Source: Zoroaster sp. YZ-2022
Lineage: Eukaryota; Echinodermata; Asteroidea; Forcipulatida; Zoroasteridae
Assembly (NCBI GenBank): GCA_029582265.1
Contig: CM055816.1
Coordinates: 82,082,472-82,146,471 of the forward strand
Reading direction: 5' to 3'
Length of the DNA: 64,000 nt
The notes below the pieces were generated by a model. It was not told the origin of the DNA. It saw only the letters and a program-made list of their open reading frames with translations, and searched no databases. The translations under genes and the position numbers were made by a program. Position 1 is the stretch's first letter. The number at the start of each line of letters is the position of its first letter. Positions 24,427 to 35,510 of the stretch are shown here, piece after piece.

Positions 24427-24926
24427 NNNNNNNNNNNNNNNNNNNNNNNNNNNNNNNNNNNNNNNNNNNNNNNNNNNNNNNNNNNNNNNNNNNNNNNNNN
24501 NNNNNNNNNNNNNNNNNNNNNNNNNNNNNNNNNNNNNNNNNNNNNNNNNNNNNNNNNNNNNNNNNNNNNNNNNNNNNNNNNNNNNNNNNNNNNNNNNNNN
24601 NNNNNNNNNNNNNNNNNNNNNNNNNNNNNNNNNNNNNNNNNNNNNNNNNNNNNNNNNNNNNNNNNNNNNNNNNNNNNNNNNNNNNNNNNNNNNNNNNNNN
24701 NNNNNNNNNNNNNNNNNNNNNNNNNNNNNNNNNNNNNNNNNNNNNNNNNNNNNNNNNNNNNNNNNNNNNNNNNNNNNNNNNNNNNNNNNNNNNNNNNNNN
24801 NNNNNNNNNNNNNNNNNNNNNNNNNNNNNNNNNNNNNNNNNNNNNNNNNNNNNNNNNNNNNNNNNNNNNNNNNNNNNNNNNNNNNNNNNNNNNNNNNNNN
24901 NNNNNNNNNNNNNNNNNNNNNNNNNN
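24427..24926. other. Assembly gap, 500 N
   Basis: Exactly 500 N, the usual placeholder for a gap of unknown size. It interrupts a tandem repeat, which is probably why the assembly broke. Confidence 0.98.
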
Positions 24927-25086
24927 AGCAAAACTTCTACATTCACGTTAAACAACAATTCTGTGAAAATTTCCGATTATTACTTTGTGTCGTTCATGCC
25001 GAGAAAATAGTGAAAATGCATTTAGATTGTTTATATTCCTGATAAGGTGGAATTTAGGAAACAGTACTCTTACCTAAATTCAAGCT

Positions 25087-25271
25087 ACAATCCCGGCCAA
25101 AATAGTTGGGACACGTAACAATAAACATACCCTGCCCTGTCCCCGCTCTCCGCTCTCTGCTCCCCCGCTCCCCCCACCAATGTTGTTATCTCCAGCCGGA
25201 GCACAGACCGCCCAATAAGAGCCAACATTGTCAGGGGGCCGGGGGGCCCAGCGAGATTTGACAGGGATTGT
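25087..25271. mobile_element. Small TIR element, copy 1
   Basis: Starts ACAATCCCGGCCAAA and ends as its complement (TTTGACAGGGATTGT). The 185-bp body is GC-rich (CCTGCCCTGTCCCCGCTCTC). A 170-bp copy is at 26856-27025. The pair brackets the fold-back element. Confidence 0.85.
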
Positions 25272-25552
25272 CTGAATTCCCTTGTAGTATATGTGAGCGA
25301 CATAGCCATTTTATCCATGCGCTTATTGTCTGTCTTTGTGAATTTTATTTTTTTTGTTCAGTTTATTGTATTATTACAGTAGTATTATTACGTTTTCTCT
25401 GGAGGGGTGTTTGGTTTTGTTTCCCAAACATGAAATGGCGTCCAAAGGTTGAATTAAAGAACATTTTTTGGGGAAAAAATAATAATGATAAAATATTATT
25501 GTAGATTTTACCCTAACGTATGATAAATTATACTCTGTATACTCAGTGTTTC

Positions 25553-25665
25553 CAGAGTGCTGCGGACAAAAATATACAAACGTTCTACTCGGGTGGGATT
25601 CGAACCTACGATCCCCGCGTTTTAACGCAGATGTGTTAACCACTACACCACCGTGGCACCCGACG
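25553..25665 (-). repeat. tRNA-derived repeat unit
   Basis: On the minus strand, GGTGTAGTGGTTAACACATC resembles an A-box and GGTTCGAATCCCACCC is a good B-box/T-arm, spaced as in a tRNA. Flanks (TGCTGCGGAC; the ATACTC..GTATAC region) match those of 25807-26582, so this is a repeat copy rather than a functional tRNA gene. The acceptor stem does not pair well. Confidence 0.6.
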
Positions 25666-25806
25666 AAGTGGAGGCAAAGGTTGAATTAAAGAACATTGGG
25701 GAAAAAAGACAACAATATTTTAAAAAATAATTATAATAATAATAATAAAATATTATTGTTGATTTTACCATAATGTGTGATAAGCACTGTATACTCTGTT
25801 TCCCGA

Positions 25807-26582
25807 GTGCTGCGGACATAAATACACCATCACTCTGATCGGGTGGGACTCGAACCTACGATCCCTGCATTCCACAGCAGATGTCTTATCCACTATACCA
25901 CCATGGTATCCGCCAACAAAACCCCAGTTCGATCCCCATTCATCTGTCGATGGATAATGTAACCACGGTTCACCACTGTACAATAAAGGAGAGTCACTCC
26001 CTTCCTTTCTATTTTGGTTTCGATGGATCACCGTTGGATTTTTCGTCAAAATAACGGAATGAGGGGATGAAAACAAATTGAAAGAGGCTTGCATGTTGTT
26101 TGTGTATCCTAATGCGCTTTTCGCGTTGAACACAAACTCTCTTTTGGGAACTTATGGACCAAAATGGCATGGTGAACCGTCATGGTGAACCGTGTACGGT
26201 GCACGCTACAATTAAGTTCTGTTTTGCGCAAGCGCAATGCATCATACATCGTTCTTAAACAATATTTTATGAACTAATATTCTTATGAATGAATAAAATT
26301 GGACCCAGAAACATGTTATCGCTGAAAAGAGAGTTCGTGTTCAACGCGAAAAGCGTATTAGGATACACAAACAACTTATAAGCCTCTTCAAGGGAGTGAC
26401 TCTCCTTTTTCCTTATTGTACAGTGGTGAACCGTGGTTACACTATCCATCGACGGATTAAAGGAATCGAACTGGGGACTTGTCGCAGGTTACCATGGTGG
26501 TTAAGACATCTCATCTGTAATGCGGGATCGTCGGTTCGAATCCCAACCAAGTAGAATGTTTATGTTTTTTTGTCCGCAACAC
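25807..26582. mobile_element. Large fold-back element with tRNA-like sequence in both arms
   Basis: Left arm 25807-26145 and right arm 26325-26582 are inverted copies sharing TGTAACCACGGTTCACCACT, GAGAGTCACTCCCTT, TTTGTGTATCCTAAT and CGCTTTTCGCGTTGAACAC. The left arm has about 75 extra bp. Each arm carries a tRNA-like B-box (GGTTCGA(A/G)TCCCA) and an A-box-like GGTGGTTAAGACATC or GGTGGTATAGTGGATAAG. The loop is about 180 bp and non-coding. Confidence 0.8.
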
Positions 26583-26855
26583 CTACAATAATATTATTTT
26601 AATTTGTTTTAATTTTTTAATTTTTTGATTATTATTTTTTGATTATTGGATGATGATTTTGAAGATGATGAGGATAATGAGGATGAGGATGACGTCCAGC
26701 GTCACCTACATCATTGGCATCATCATCATCACGAGATGATGACCAACACCATCACTTGCCTTGTCCCTTAATGTATTGTCCCTGAGACAAAGACAAAGAC
26801 TGCGGTTTGCCCGCGTCTGGTCACGGCTTCGTATATAAACTAAGAGAAAATTCAG

Positions 26856-27025
26856 ACAATCCCGGCCAAAATAGTTGGGACACGTAACAATAAACATACC
26901 CTGCCCTGTCCCCGCTCTCCGCTCCCCCCACCAATGTTGTTATCTCCAGCCGGAGCACAGACCGCCCAATAAGAGCCAACATTGTCAGGGGGCCGGTGGG
27001 CCCAGCGAGATTTGACCGGGATTGT
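26856..27025. mobile_element. Small TIR element, copy 2
   Basis: Starts ACAATCCCGGCCAAA and ends TTTGACCGGGATTGT, a 15-bp TIR with one mismatch. It is in the same orientation as the copy at 25087 and differs by a short internal deletion plus a few substitutions. Confidence 0.85.
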
Positions 27026-27240
27026 AGAAATTAGTTCACTTTTCTTAAAAGTATAACAACACCCCCGGTAGACAACATTATTTCTAGGAAGGAGTAATAC
27101 CATCATAAACTATAAATAATAACAGCAATTATAACTGAATATAAGTTTTGTTATTTTATCAAGAATTTTGTTTACGTTATTCAAACTTCCATAATCACTT
27201 GTACATAACACCACGATACTTTCGTTTACATGATTAAAGA

Positions 27241-27244
<4 letters not shown>

Positions 27245-27308
<64 letters not shown>
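27245..27308. repeat. (TA)n microsatellite
   Basis: About 64 bp of pure TA, directly abutting the left end of the element at 27309. The element may have inserted into a TA tract, or the tract may have grown from the insertion edge. Confidence 0.95.
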
Positions 27309-27310
<2 letters not shown>

Positions 27311-27952
27311 TCACCGTTTTCACGAAGTGACGAATCAGCCCACACAGCTGCAAATCCATGTTTTGAGATAATCGCCCATGAAGTTGAACTGTTTTTGAAA
27401 TCGCAATTTCAAAGACTTTTCAGCATTAATTATTTCAGATTTTGCTTCCTACTAAAGCTAATAACTTTAATTACAAAGAAATGTCGGTATCTTTATCATA
27501 GAGATTGTAATTAATGGGGAATTACTTTCCAAACATATTCGTCACTTCGTGAAAACGCAAAAACAAGACCGCGCGTGCAGAGCGCTGTATATTAAACAAC
27601 GTATTAAGCGATTCGTCACTTCGTGAAAACGCTAAACGTAAGTAGGTCACACGATTCGTCACTTCGTGAAAACGCAAAACCAACAATACCCGCTTTGGCA
27701 TGTTGCCAATCGCTATGTATTCCAATGTTTAAAGCGACGAACGGCGATTCGTCACTTTGTGAAAACTTAAAACAGCTTAGCCAAGTGATTCGCTGGGTAT
27801 ATTAATAGCGTAATTACGAAACTATGACGTTTCAACACTTGAAACTTAGCAGAAATGTCGGCCTCAATGAATACATCTCAAATATCTACAAAACTGAATT
27901 TGACAAAAAAGAGGATTTTTTACGGATTCGTCACTTCGTGAAAACTGTGACG
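27309..27952. mobile_element. 644-bp TIR element with four internal copies of its terminal motif
   Basis: Ends 27309-27336 and 27925-27952 are inverted repeats over 28 bp with one mismatch. The core motif ATTCGTCACTTCGTGAAAAC is repeated inside at 27537, 27610, 27653 and 27746 (one substitution), all oriented like the right end. The motif holds a TCAC-TTC-GTGA dyad. No coding sequence is seen. The family is not recognised. Confidence 0.75.
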
Positions 27953-28159
27953 AAATGACGAATGTCATACCAGTTTGGCTTTCGGCTTTTTGCCTCTTTA
28001 GTGGCCATTGTTGCACGATTGTTATACAATGTGTACATGTACATCTCTGTTGTGTGTCCGGGGTGTTTTACACGCGCGCGTCTAATAATGTGAGAGGAGA
28101 CGTGACGCGGACTCGAAATGTAACCAATCAAAATCATTGTTAGGGATAGATGCGCGTGA

Positions 28160-28340
28160 TACGCGCTCGTATATGTATATGAGTTAAGTGTTGTGAGATA
28201 AGCGGGGTACTAAGTTAAGCGGGGTTCTTAGATGTTTTGTGAATAGGTAGTTAAGTGCTCCACTTAAGTTAGCGGGGTGCTTACGATTTAAGGGCAATCT
28301 TAAGTGCCCTACTAAGTTAGTTTTGTGAATACCGCCCCTG
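28160..28340. repeat. Short repeat with AAGCGGGGT and TTTTGTGAATA words
   Basis: AAGCGGGGTACTAAG, AAGCGGGGTTCTTAG, AGCGGGGTGCTTACG and two TTTTGTGAATA words recur within 150 bp, in the style of MITE ends. Boundaries are not resolved. Confidence 0.4.
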
Positions 28341-29165
28341 AAGTCTGCTTTAGTATCTAAACCATAATTACCCAGTTGGACTGTTTGACATGAGGGATAC
28401 ATGGACCCAAACATAGAACACAATATTGAAACATTGTGATTTCATGTTCAGTTTCTCAGATAAGAGAGGTTGGTTGAAACCGTGACTGACATTACAGAAA
28501 CCAACGTGCTCAAAATATTTTAAAAACATTTTCAACATTTCTGTTGAAGTTATAAGTGCATGTAATCTAAATCCATATCAACATAATAGGCCAATTCCAT
28601 CGAGACAGAAATGACAATACATGGCTATTTTCAACAGTGAAGGTTATCTCATGAAAACTTGCAGGAGGTAAACCTAAATGAAACACCTCATGTTCAGGTA
28701 TAATAATCATGGTTCACTCAGTCACTGGGCCAATATCATTGCTACAATCTTTTTCAGCTCCCTGGGGAGTATACAGCCTATTTGTATCTTTTGAGAAATG
28801 ATCACTTGAAGTGGAATGATGTGCTGACTCAAATATTGTTCCCAAAAATATGTTGATTTGGTATTTGTCCTCAGTTAATTGACATGTTATATAGCCCATT
28901 GAAATTGTTGATTTCCTAAATGCATATAACACCAATTCTCTTTTTTTTTCTTCATATCTAGTCACGTAAAGTTTTCAGAAAGCAGGATATTAGACAGTTG
29001 AGGGTAATGTAACTTAACCAAAAATATGAATTTTTTTATAGTTGATTTTTTCCTTTGATTCCAAATATGACAACTGGAATTTTCTTCCTATTCATCTCTT
29101 ATATGAAAACAGTTTAATAAATTATCTTTATACAAACACTTCAAGAATACATGGAAATGAAAATA

Positions 29166-29245
29166 GTAACGTGAGTGTGTATGTAACGTGAGTGTGTATG
29201 TAACGTGAGTGTGTATGTAACGTGTGTAAGTATGTAACGTGAGTA
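29166..29245. repeat. 17-bp minisatellite, about five units
   Basis: GTAACGTGAGTGTGTAT occurs three times exactly, then in altered form. Non-coding. Confidence 0.85.
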
Positions 29246-29542
29246 ACCGGTTTTGTAATGTGAATAACCATGATAATCGTGTCATTAAAGTGGTAAACAT
29301 AAGTTTTACATGTATGTGAATGAATGAAATTGTGGTAATGACTGGGTGAATATCATTTTACAATATAAAGGCCATTTTTCAGGAATTTAACCATCATGCA
29401 TTACACTTCTTACACATCTTTTTGGAAAGTTTGTCTTTACCAGTATATATAATTGAGTATTATTTTTATGCATCTTTATGTCAGCGTTTTCATCAAAAGC
29501 TTAACCTCTAGTTTAATTTTGTTTTTAATAACTTTTCCACAG

Positions 29543-32500
29543 ACGGACTTCAAAAGCCAGAATGGAAAAGGACGTAAGTAGGCCTACATCTATGACATTG
29601 TATGATAATCATTTTATGAAACACACTGCACGGAGTAGTTCTTGCAAATGAATTTTCGTTTACATTAAATAATAAAATAAAGTGATGAATACAACGACCT
29701 CAACACTCTTTTCTACTTCTATTTCAGGCTATGTGGTATTTCAATGAAATTCAGGAAGGAAGAGGAGATATAGAGGTATTTATGGACCCCGAAAACAAAT
29801 AGTTGGCAACTAAATTGGCCCCTAACTGCCAATTAAGCCTAGTTGGATACTAAGTGTTATTCATAAAATGCCGCTAAGCTTAGTGGACTGCTAAGTTGTC
29901 TGCTAACTTTAGAGGTGATCTTGGGTACCTCTAAGTCACTAGTTGACAACTAAACCCTTCATTTGTATGTTTGACTCTGTGTTCACGATGCTGAGAACAT
30001 AGAACTGCCTGTACATTGCATTCGATAGGCGCACACACACAGTTCGTGCATGCACAGCTGTATTGTTAGACACATAAACATGCCACTCATATTGAAAGTG
30101 AAACTTACCCATATTGTGTTTTGTGGTTTGGAACAATGCCAACTGCTAAGTTAACAACCAACTAAATCCTAGTTGACAACTACCTGGCACTGTCCCTAGC
30201 AGGGTTTTATGAATATGGAAATAGCAAGAAACTATGGAGCAGGCAACTAGGCATTTAGCAGCCTGCAAAGACCTAGTTGGCTGCTAGTTTAGCAGGCTTT
30301 TATGAATATGGGCCCAGATCTCTAGATTGTTCCTTTTGTAACAGTCTTAGTCCGACAGCACTTATTGTGAAACAGTATGTCACACATGTATGTACATTTC
30401 CTTTTCGGGCACATTGATTGGAATTTACATTCATTCAAAGCTGTTCCTTAACCCTAACTCCCTAGGTGATATTGCTCAAGACTGTACAAAATCCTCCAAA
30501 ATCAATCAACACATGTTAAGTCTATGGCCATATCTGGGGACTGTTTTATTTTACAATGCCTGGCCCCATGCTACGCATGGTTGATAAGGCCCAACCGTAC
30601 CAAATCCATTAAAATCAAGCCAAACCTGCTGATGGATTTTGGAGGTTTTTGGGTGGTTAGGGTTTAAGTGTTAACACATACAATGTACATGGTTACTGTT
30701 TATGTCTCTGTACAGGAAAATCTTGCTGAAAAATATGAAGCCGAAGGAGATGGTGAAAGTGTTGAAGTGAACGATGACGAAGAAGAAAATGACGAAGAAG
30801 AACATGAAGAGGAAGGGGACGATGAAGAGGACGAGGAAGATGAAGACGAGGATGAAGATGGTTGTGGGGATGAGTGCAGCTATGTCCCTTCAGAAAGAAG
30901 TACGGTAAGTGACTAGCATAAACATGTTGCAAAGTGGTACATCATTTTTCAGTTGCTGATCAAACACAAATCATAATTTTATTATAACATTACAATAATA
31001 ATTACAAGGGACTTGAACAAATAAATTGCAATTATGTGAGTTTAATTATTAAAGAATAAACTGGCTTGTGGAGTGTCATGGCTGAGCAATCATGTGCATT
31101 GGACTCATGTTCTGCCGATTTCAGAAAAATTGGTTGGAATTCCTGGGTGTGTGTCCTAATAAGCAAGACACTTCCATACTTGCTTTGTTGTCCAATGTGT
31201 TGTGTAATCAGTGCAAGTAAATGAACTTACCCTGGTGTTTCCTGGTTAATTGGCTGCATATTACACCATGTTCTTGTTCATCACCTGGTGGTTCTCTACA
31301 AGCCTTCATTCATCATTTCACCTGTTTGAAAACAGAATTTAAATGTAATTACAAGTGTTTGTAACTCAAATGTAAAAAAAATCAATCAATCAATTTGTTA
31401 ACTTGAAAGCAGCAAGTTTCAGTTGAGTTATTATTGACTTGAACTTAATTGATCATTGCAGACAATAGACGAAGATGGTTTATACACTGAATGTAGCACT
31501 GCAACGAAAAAGGCCACAAGTGGAGAAAAGTGGAGGAATAAGTATAAACCTGTATGAAATTGTTTTATTTATATTTAATTAAATACATAAATAAAATACA
31601 AACTGCCTTAACCCTAATGATGCTTGGGTAACTTTCTTATCACCATGCTGAACGCAACAACATACACCAGTGGCCAATGGTCGCTAGTTGCAACAAGATC
31701 CATATGTGGATCTTGTACCTAGCAGTGAAGGGTTCAGTAAATCGGACTGTTTTTCAAGTGCTGTCTGCAACAACATACATCAAAGTGATCTTGTTGCATT
31801 GAGTAGAGTAATGCTGGTGGTTAAATTGAAATACAGGTTTTTATTTGACTCAGATTATTTAGCTGCACAAGCTTTGTGCTTTACTGCTATGGTAATCATC
31901 ATTGTCTTTTCCCCCGGTCTTCACTGTGTGATACAGTCATTAGAACGCAGTGAAGACCGGGGTCCTCTTTCCACTTTATTTACATGTTCGTTACTTTTTA
32001 TGTTTTCCTTTGCTTACACATTTCAATATTTGATTTGGATAATTTTAAATCAACAGGGAAAGAGAACTGCACGAAAGTGCACACTGTGCTCTCGTACAAT
32101 CATTTATTTATCCCAACATCTCCAGCGGCAACACAAAATAAATAACAAAGATGCAAGGATGAAGGAGTTGTATAAAGCACGAAAGAGGTAAATAATAACA
32201 GCGAACAATTTCATTGCACAGTAAAATATAGCAATGTTTACATATAAATTCCATATTTTTCAATCCAAATTGATGCACCATTCAAAACCATCTGACAGTT
32301 GGTGCAAACTAAAGTCTAGCATGACCTATGACTATAGCAATCGCACTTTCTTCCATTCTACTACAAGGTTCAAAATCAGTCAAAATGTTGTGCACTTATA
32401 TATCTAATGTACTTAAAAGTCAAACACTGTCAAACCTTATGCGTAGTAAGTACATTTACAGGTCAAAATGAGTCGACTGTTTTTGACTGATAAAAGCATT

Positions 32501-34310
32501 GTCTAGTATTGTTCAGGGTGGTCAGAATAACAGTAAAAACCAGTCAAAAATACCCCTGTGTGCACATTTGGGTCAACAGTCAAAACGGAAATCAATAGTA
32601 GGAGGGTTAAGTTCACTTGCATATGACTTTGTATAGATTTTCCTGTGCCATATGTTACTTGTACATTCTCAACTGAAAAAGAAAGCAGATTATATCAGAT
32701 GCCTATGTGTCAATACTGAACTCCAACTCTGATAGGGACGAGTTCTCTTAATAACCTCAAAACCTACTATATAATCTTTACACCAAGAAATTTGTCCTAA
32801 GAAATGCTTCAGTCTAAAATACATGTACATGTAGTACGATATAGGAGAAATTTTCTTTTTTCTTATCACTTTATTTTCATTGGCCCAACCAAATTAAGCA
32901 CGAATGATTTGCACAAAATCCCAGACAAATCATAAACAGTTACTGGGTGTTATCTATAAAAAAGTGACCATCTTCATTTATTAATGTTTGGTTGTTATGG
33001 AATGTGGATGTTGAAAACTAAAAGACAGGAATTCATGATCTTTTTCCAATAATACCTTCATTTTTTATGGCATGATTCATTTGCAGACAACCTACTCATC
33101 ATGATGTGAGACCACTGCGGGTTCGAAAACAACACAAATGCCCCTACAGGGGATGCTATGCAGATGGACTGAAAAGAGTCGATGTGCACCTCCAAAAAAT
33201 GCACAATGTGAAGGTACAATGTTCAGATGTTTACCCAATGTTTAATGTAAAAAATACCCAATGCTGTAGTGAAGTCCCAGCTTGAGCTCTTTCATTGACT
33301 TCTGTGTCTTCTTGTGTGAAATGTAATTTATATTTTTGATATTAAAATAAAAAAGAATACCTAAACACTAACAAAAAAACTAAACAAAATTATAAGTTTT
33401 TTAAAGGTTCATTCCCATTTCAATAAATATACAAATTTCAACAAGCCTATTAGATTATTGCATTTACTTTCAGTATACAGCCTAGGTGTTAACAGCACAC
33501 ACAAGTGCAGAGTCATGCCTACAACGTACAAGTTATGGCCCTACATCATTGTGTCCCGCTCAGTGAGCACTGATAACTTACAACCTTATGTCAAACCTAT
33601 TCCCTATGACATTTTCCTCTAAAATCAATATGAAATATTCCTTTATTGCTCATGTAAAATTTTGACAATTTTCTTTTCTCTCCCACAGAAAATTGCCCAC
33701 ATTTAATGGTTTGATTATTATAAATAACATTTTGCATTAATAAATTTGTAATTGTTCAAAATTGTTCATATTACATATTAAAAATGTATTCACATATGCA
33801 TAAATCTTATACTATGCACAGCGAGGATCAAAGCTGTACAACTTCCTGCTTGGAAAAATAAAAAAGACACAGCAGAAGCCCCTCAACGACCATCCAAGCT
33901 GCGAATCTCCTATTTCCAAATCAATAGGTAATTTCCATCCCGAAGATTCACTGGACACCTTAATGATTCTCAACTAATCAATTAACCAATATGTACGCTG
34001 TATAAGATCTTCCCTTTGGGAACTTTGTTTTTCTCATGATTATATGTATTTTGACATCAAACGTTACAAACTTCACAAATCACAAGTGATGCAGTTACAT
34101 GTATTTAACTCAAATATTTCTTCTCTTTTCAATTTTGTATAGATGTACTCAAGGAATTTGAGGAGTTTGTTTTCGCTGCAAATGGGGGCACGACCGAAAA
34201 CCACAGAAATGCCAAAAACACTGTGAGGCAGCTGGAACTCGTGATGGCCACCATGAAAATTGACCTGACTAAAATCATGACACCAATTATTTCTCAGAAG
34301 TAATTACCCA
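29543..34310 (+). CDS. Multi-exon gene with acidic segment, two finger-like segments and integrase-N-like exon
   Basis: Exons with AG..GT borders are 29543-29573 (possible start ATG 29562, MEKD), 29728-29775 (AMWYFNEIQEGRGDIE), 30716-30904 (very acidic, Glu/Asp about 60%), 31462-31551, 32057-32187 (CTLCSRTIIYLSQHLQRQH finger) and 33087-33213 (CPYRGCYADGLKRVDVHLQ finger). The first six join in frame. A further exon at about 34143 reads FEEFVFAANGGTTENHRN and KIMTPIISQK with a stop at 34310, but its phase does not follow from 33213, so an intervening exon is missing or unseen. The last exon looks like the SAM-like N-terminal domain of tyrosine recombinases (Crypton/integrase type). Finger pairs before such a domain are familiar from invertebrate genomes, but no catalytic R..H-x-x-R..Y region is visible. 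Function unknown; probably a truncated mobile-element gene. Confidence 0.5.
29790..30318. repeat. MITE-like insertion with TAGTTGGCAACTAA words
   Basis: TAGTTG(G/A)(C/T)AACTA words recur in both orientations, and TTTTATGAATATGGGCCC closes the right side, a typical end for invertebrate MITEs. It lies in an intron of the finger gene. The left boundary is uncertain. Confidence 0.45.
31912..31962. other. Perfect 15-bp hairpin
   Basis: CCCCGGTCTTCACTG (31912-31926) pairs exactly with CAGTGAAGACCGGGG (31948-31962) across a 21-nt loop. It lies in an intron of the finger gene. The stem is short for a miRNA precursor; it may be a solo TIR pair or a chance duplication. Confidence 0.7.
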
Positions 34311-35236
34311 CTATTTACAAAATTCACAATAGTTTTCAGTGAGCAGTTATAACTCAATAAAAGAAAACATGAACATGATTGACAATAAAACTGACTCTTC
34401 CTTCTTACAAATAACAGTTAAAACAAAATGAGATTAGTAAACTAAACATGGTTAATAAATTATAAAGAGTTAAATGAAGTGAACACCTTCATATTGTATA
34501 ATAAATAAGCTCAAAAATGTATCCTTGGATATGCTACCGATTAAACCATCAAGATCAGATCAACTATCTACAAATATCTGCTCAGCATAAAACATTTTGG
34601 AAAATTTCTCATAGTAAACCCATAACTCCTCAGATGTTGCTGCAAGTACAGCAAAATTAGCCAGAACACTTGCACTCAATGATCATTTTATACAAGCATA
34701 TTCAAACAGATGAACTTCAACAAGTCAAGGATAGGTGGTAAGTGGATACAACTAGATTAAAAGATTGAACAGGAACTTGGTAACATTCAACTACACCAAT
34801 AATGATAACAGTTAAAACAAGAGGTTAGTAAACTAAACATGGCTAATAGATTAGATGGCTAATATATTAGAGTTAAATAAAATGAACACCTTGATATTGT
34901 ATAATAAATTTAAGCTCAAAAACCAAACAACCACAGACAATCTATAAATATCTGCTCAGCATAAAAGTGTTTGGGAAATTTCTCATGGTAAACCCAGAAC
35001 TCCTCACACATGTTGCTGCAAGTACAGCAAAATTTGCCTGAACACTTGCACTCAATGATCATTTTATACAAAGCCTTCGGCCAAGCATAATCAAACAGAT
35101 GAATTTCAACAAGTCACAAATAGGTGGTAAGTGGATACAACTAGATTAATAGATTGAACAGGATATCGGTAACATTCAACTACACTGATACTGACAAGTT
35201 AAAACAAGAGGTTAGTAAACTAAACATGGTTAATAA
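33881..35236. repeat. ~390-bp tandem units, source copy of 23386-24426
   Basis: TAAACTAAACATGG recurs at about 34438, 34829 and 35216, giving units of about 390 bp with 85-90% similarity by eye. Each unit contains ATATCTGCTCAGCATAAAA and GCACTCAATGATCATTTTAT. The block follows the integrase-like exon and is duplicated 10.5 kb to the left. Confidence 0.85.
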
Positions 35237-35339
35237 CTGACTGAAATAAAACAAAATATAGTTTTAAGTGAGCACCGTTATAACTCAATGAAAGAAAACA
35301 TGAAATTACTCATTGAAATAAGATTGTACATGTACATTA

Positions 35340-35510
35340 GCACAAGGAATTTGAGATTGTCTTCGCTGCCAATGGGGGTGGGGGGGGGGGGAGGGCACGA
35401 CTGAAAACAAAAGCAATGCCAATACCGTGAGGCACCTTGAACTTGTTATGGCCATCATGAAAGTAGACCTAACTAAAATCATGACACCAAGTATTTCTCA
35501 GAAGTAATTA
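35340..35510 (+). pseudogene. Degenerate second copy of the integrase-like exon
   Basis: AAGGAATTTGAG..TCGCTGCCAATGGGGG and ACTAAAATCATGACACCAAG..TTCTCAGAAGTAATTAC repeat the exon at 34143-34310. A G-run (about 35376-35392) and small indels break the frame. It follows the tandem repeat, as the intact copy precedes it. Confidence 0.75.

Noticed and set aside
24346..24958. Long open frames across 24346-24958
   Set aside because: They consist of the N gap read as open sequence.
25553..26560. Functional tRNA genes
   Set aside because: Good A- and B-box-like motifs, but acceptor stems do not pair well and the flanks repeat between copies, so they are tRNA-derived repeats.
27309..27952. CRISPR-like array
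   Set aside because: Repeats are irregularly spaced, imperfect and flanked by terminal inverted repeats in an animal genome.
31688..32056. First two thirds of a 167-residue frame
   Set aside because: Most of it lies in the intron before the finger exon at 32057-32187; only the 3' part looks coding.
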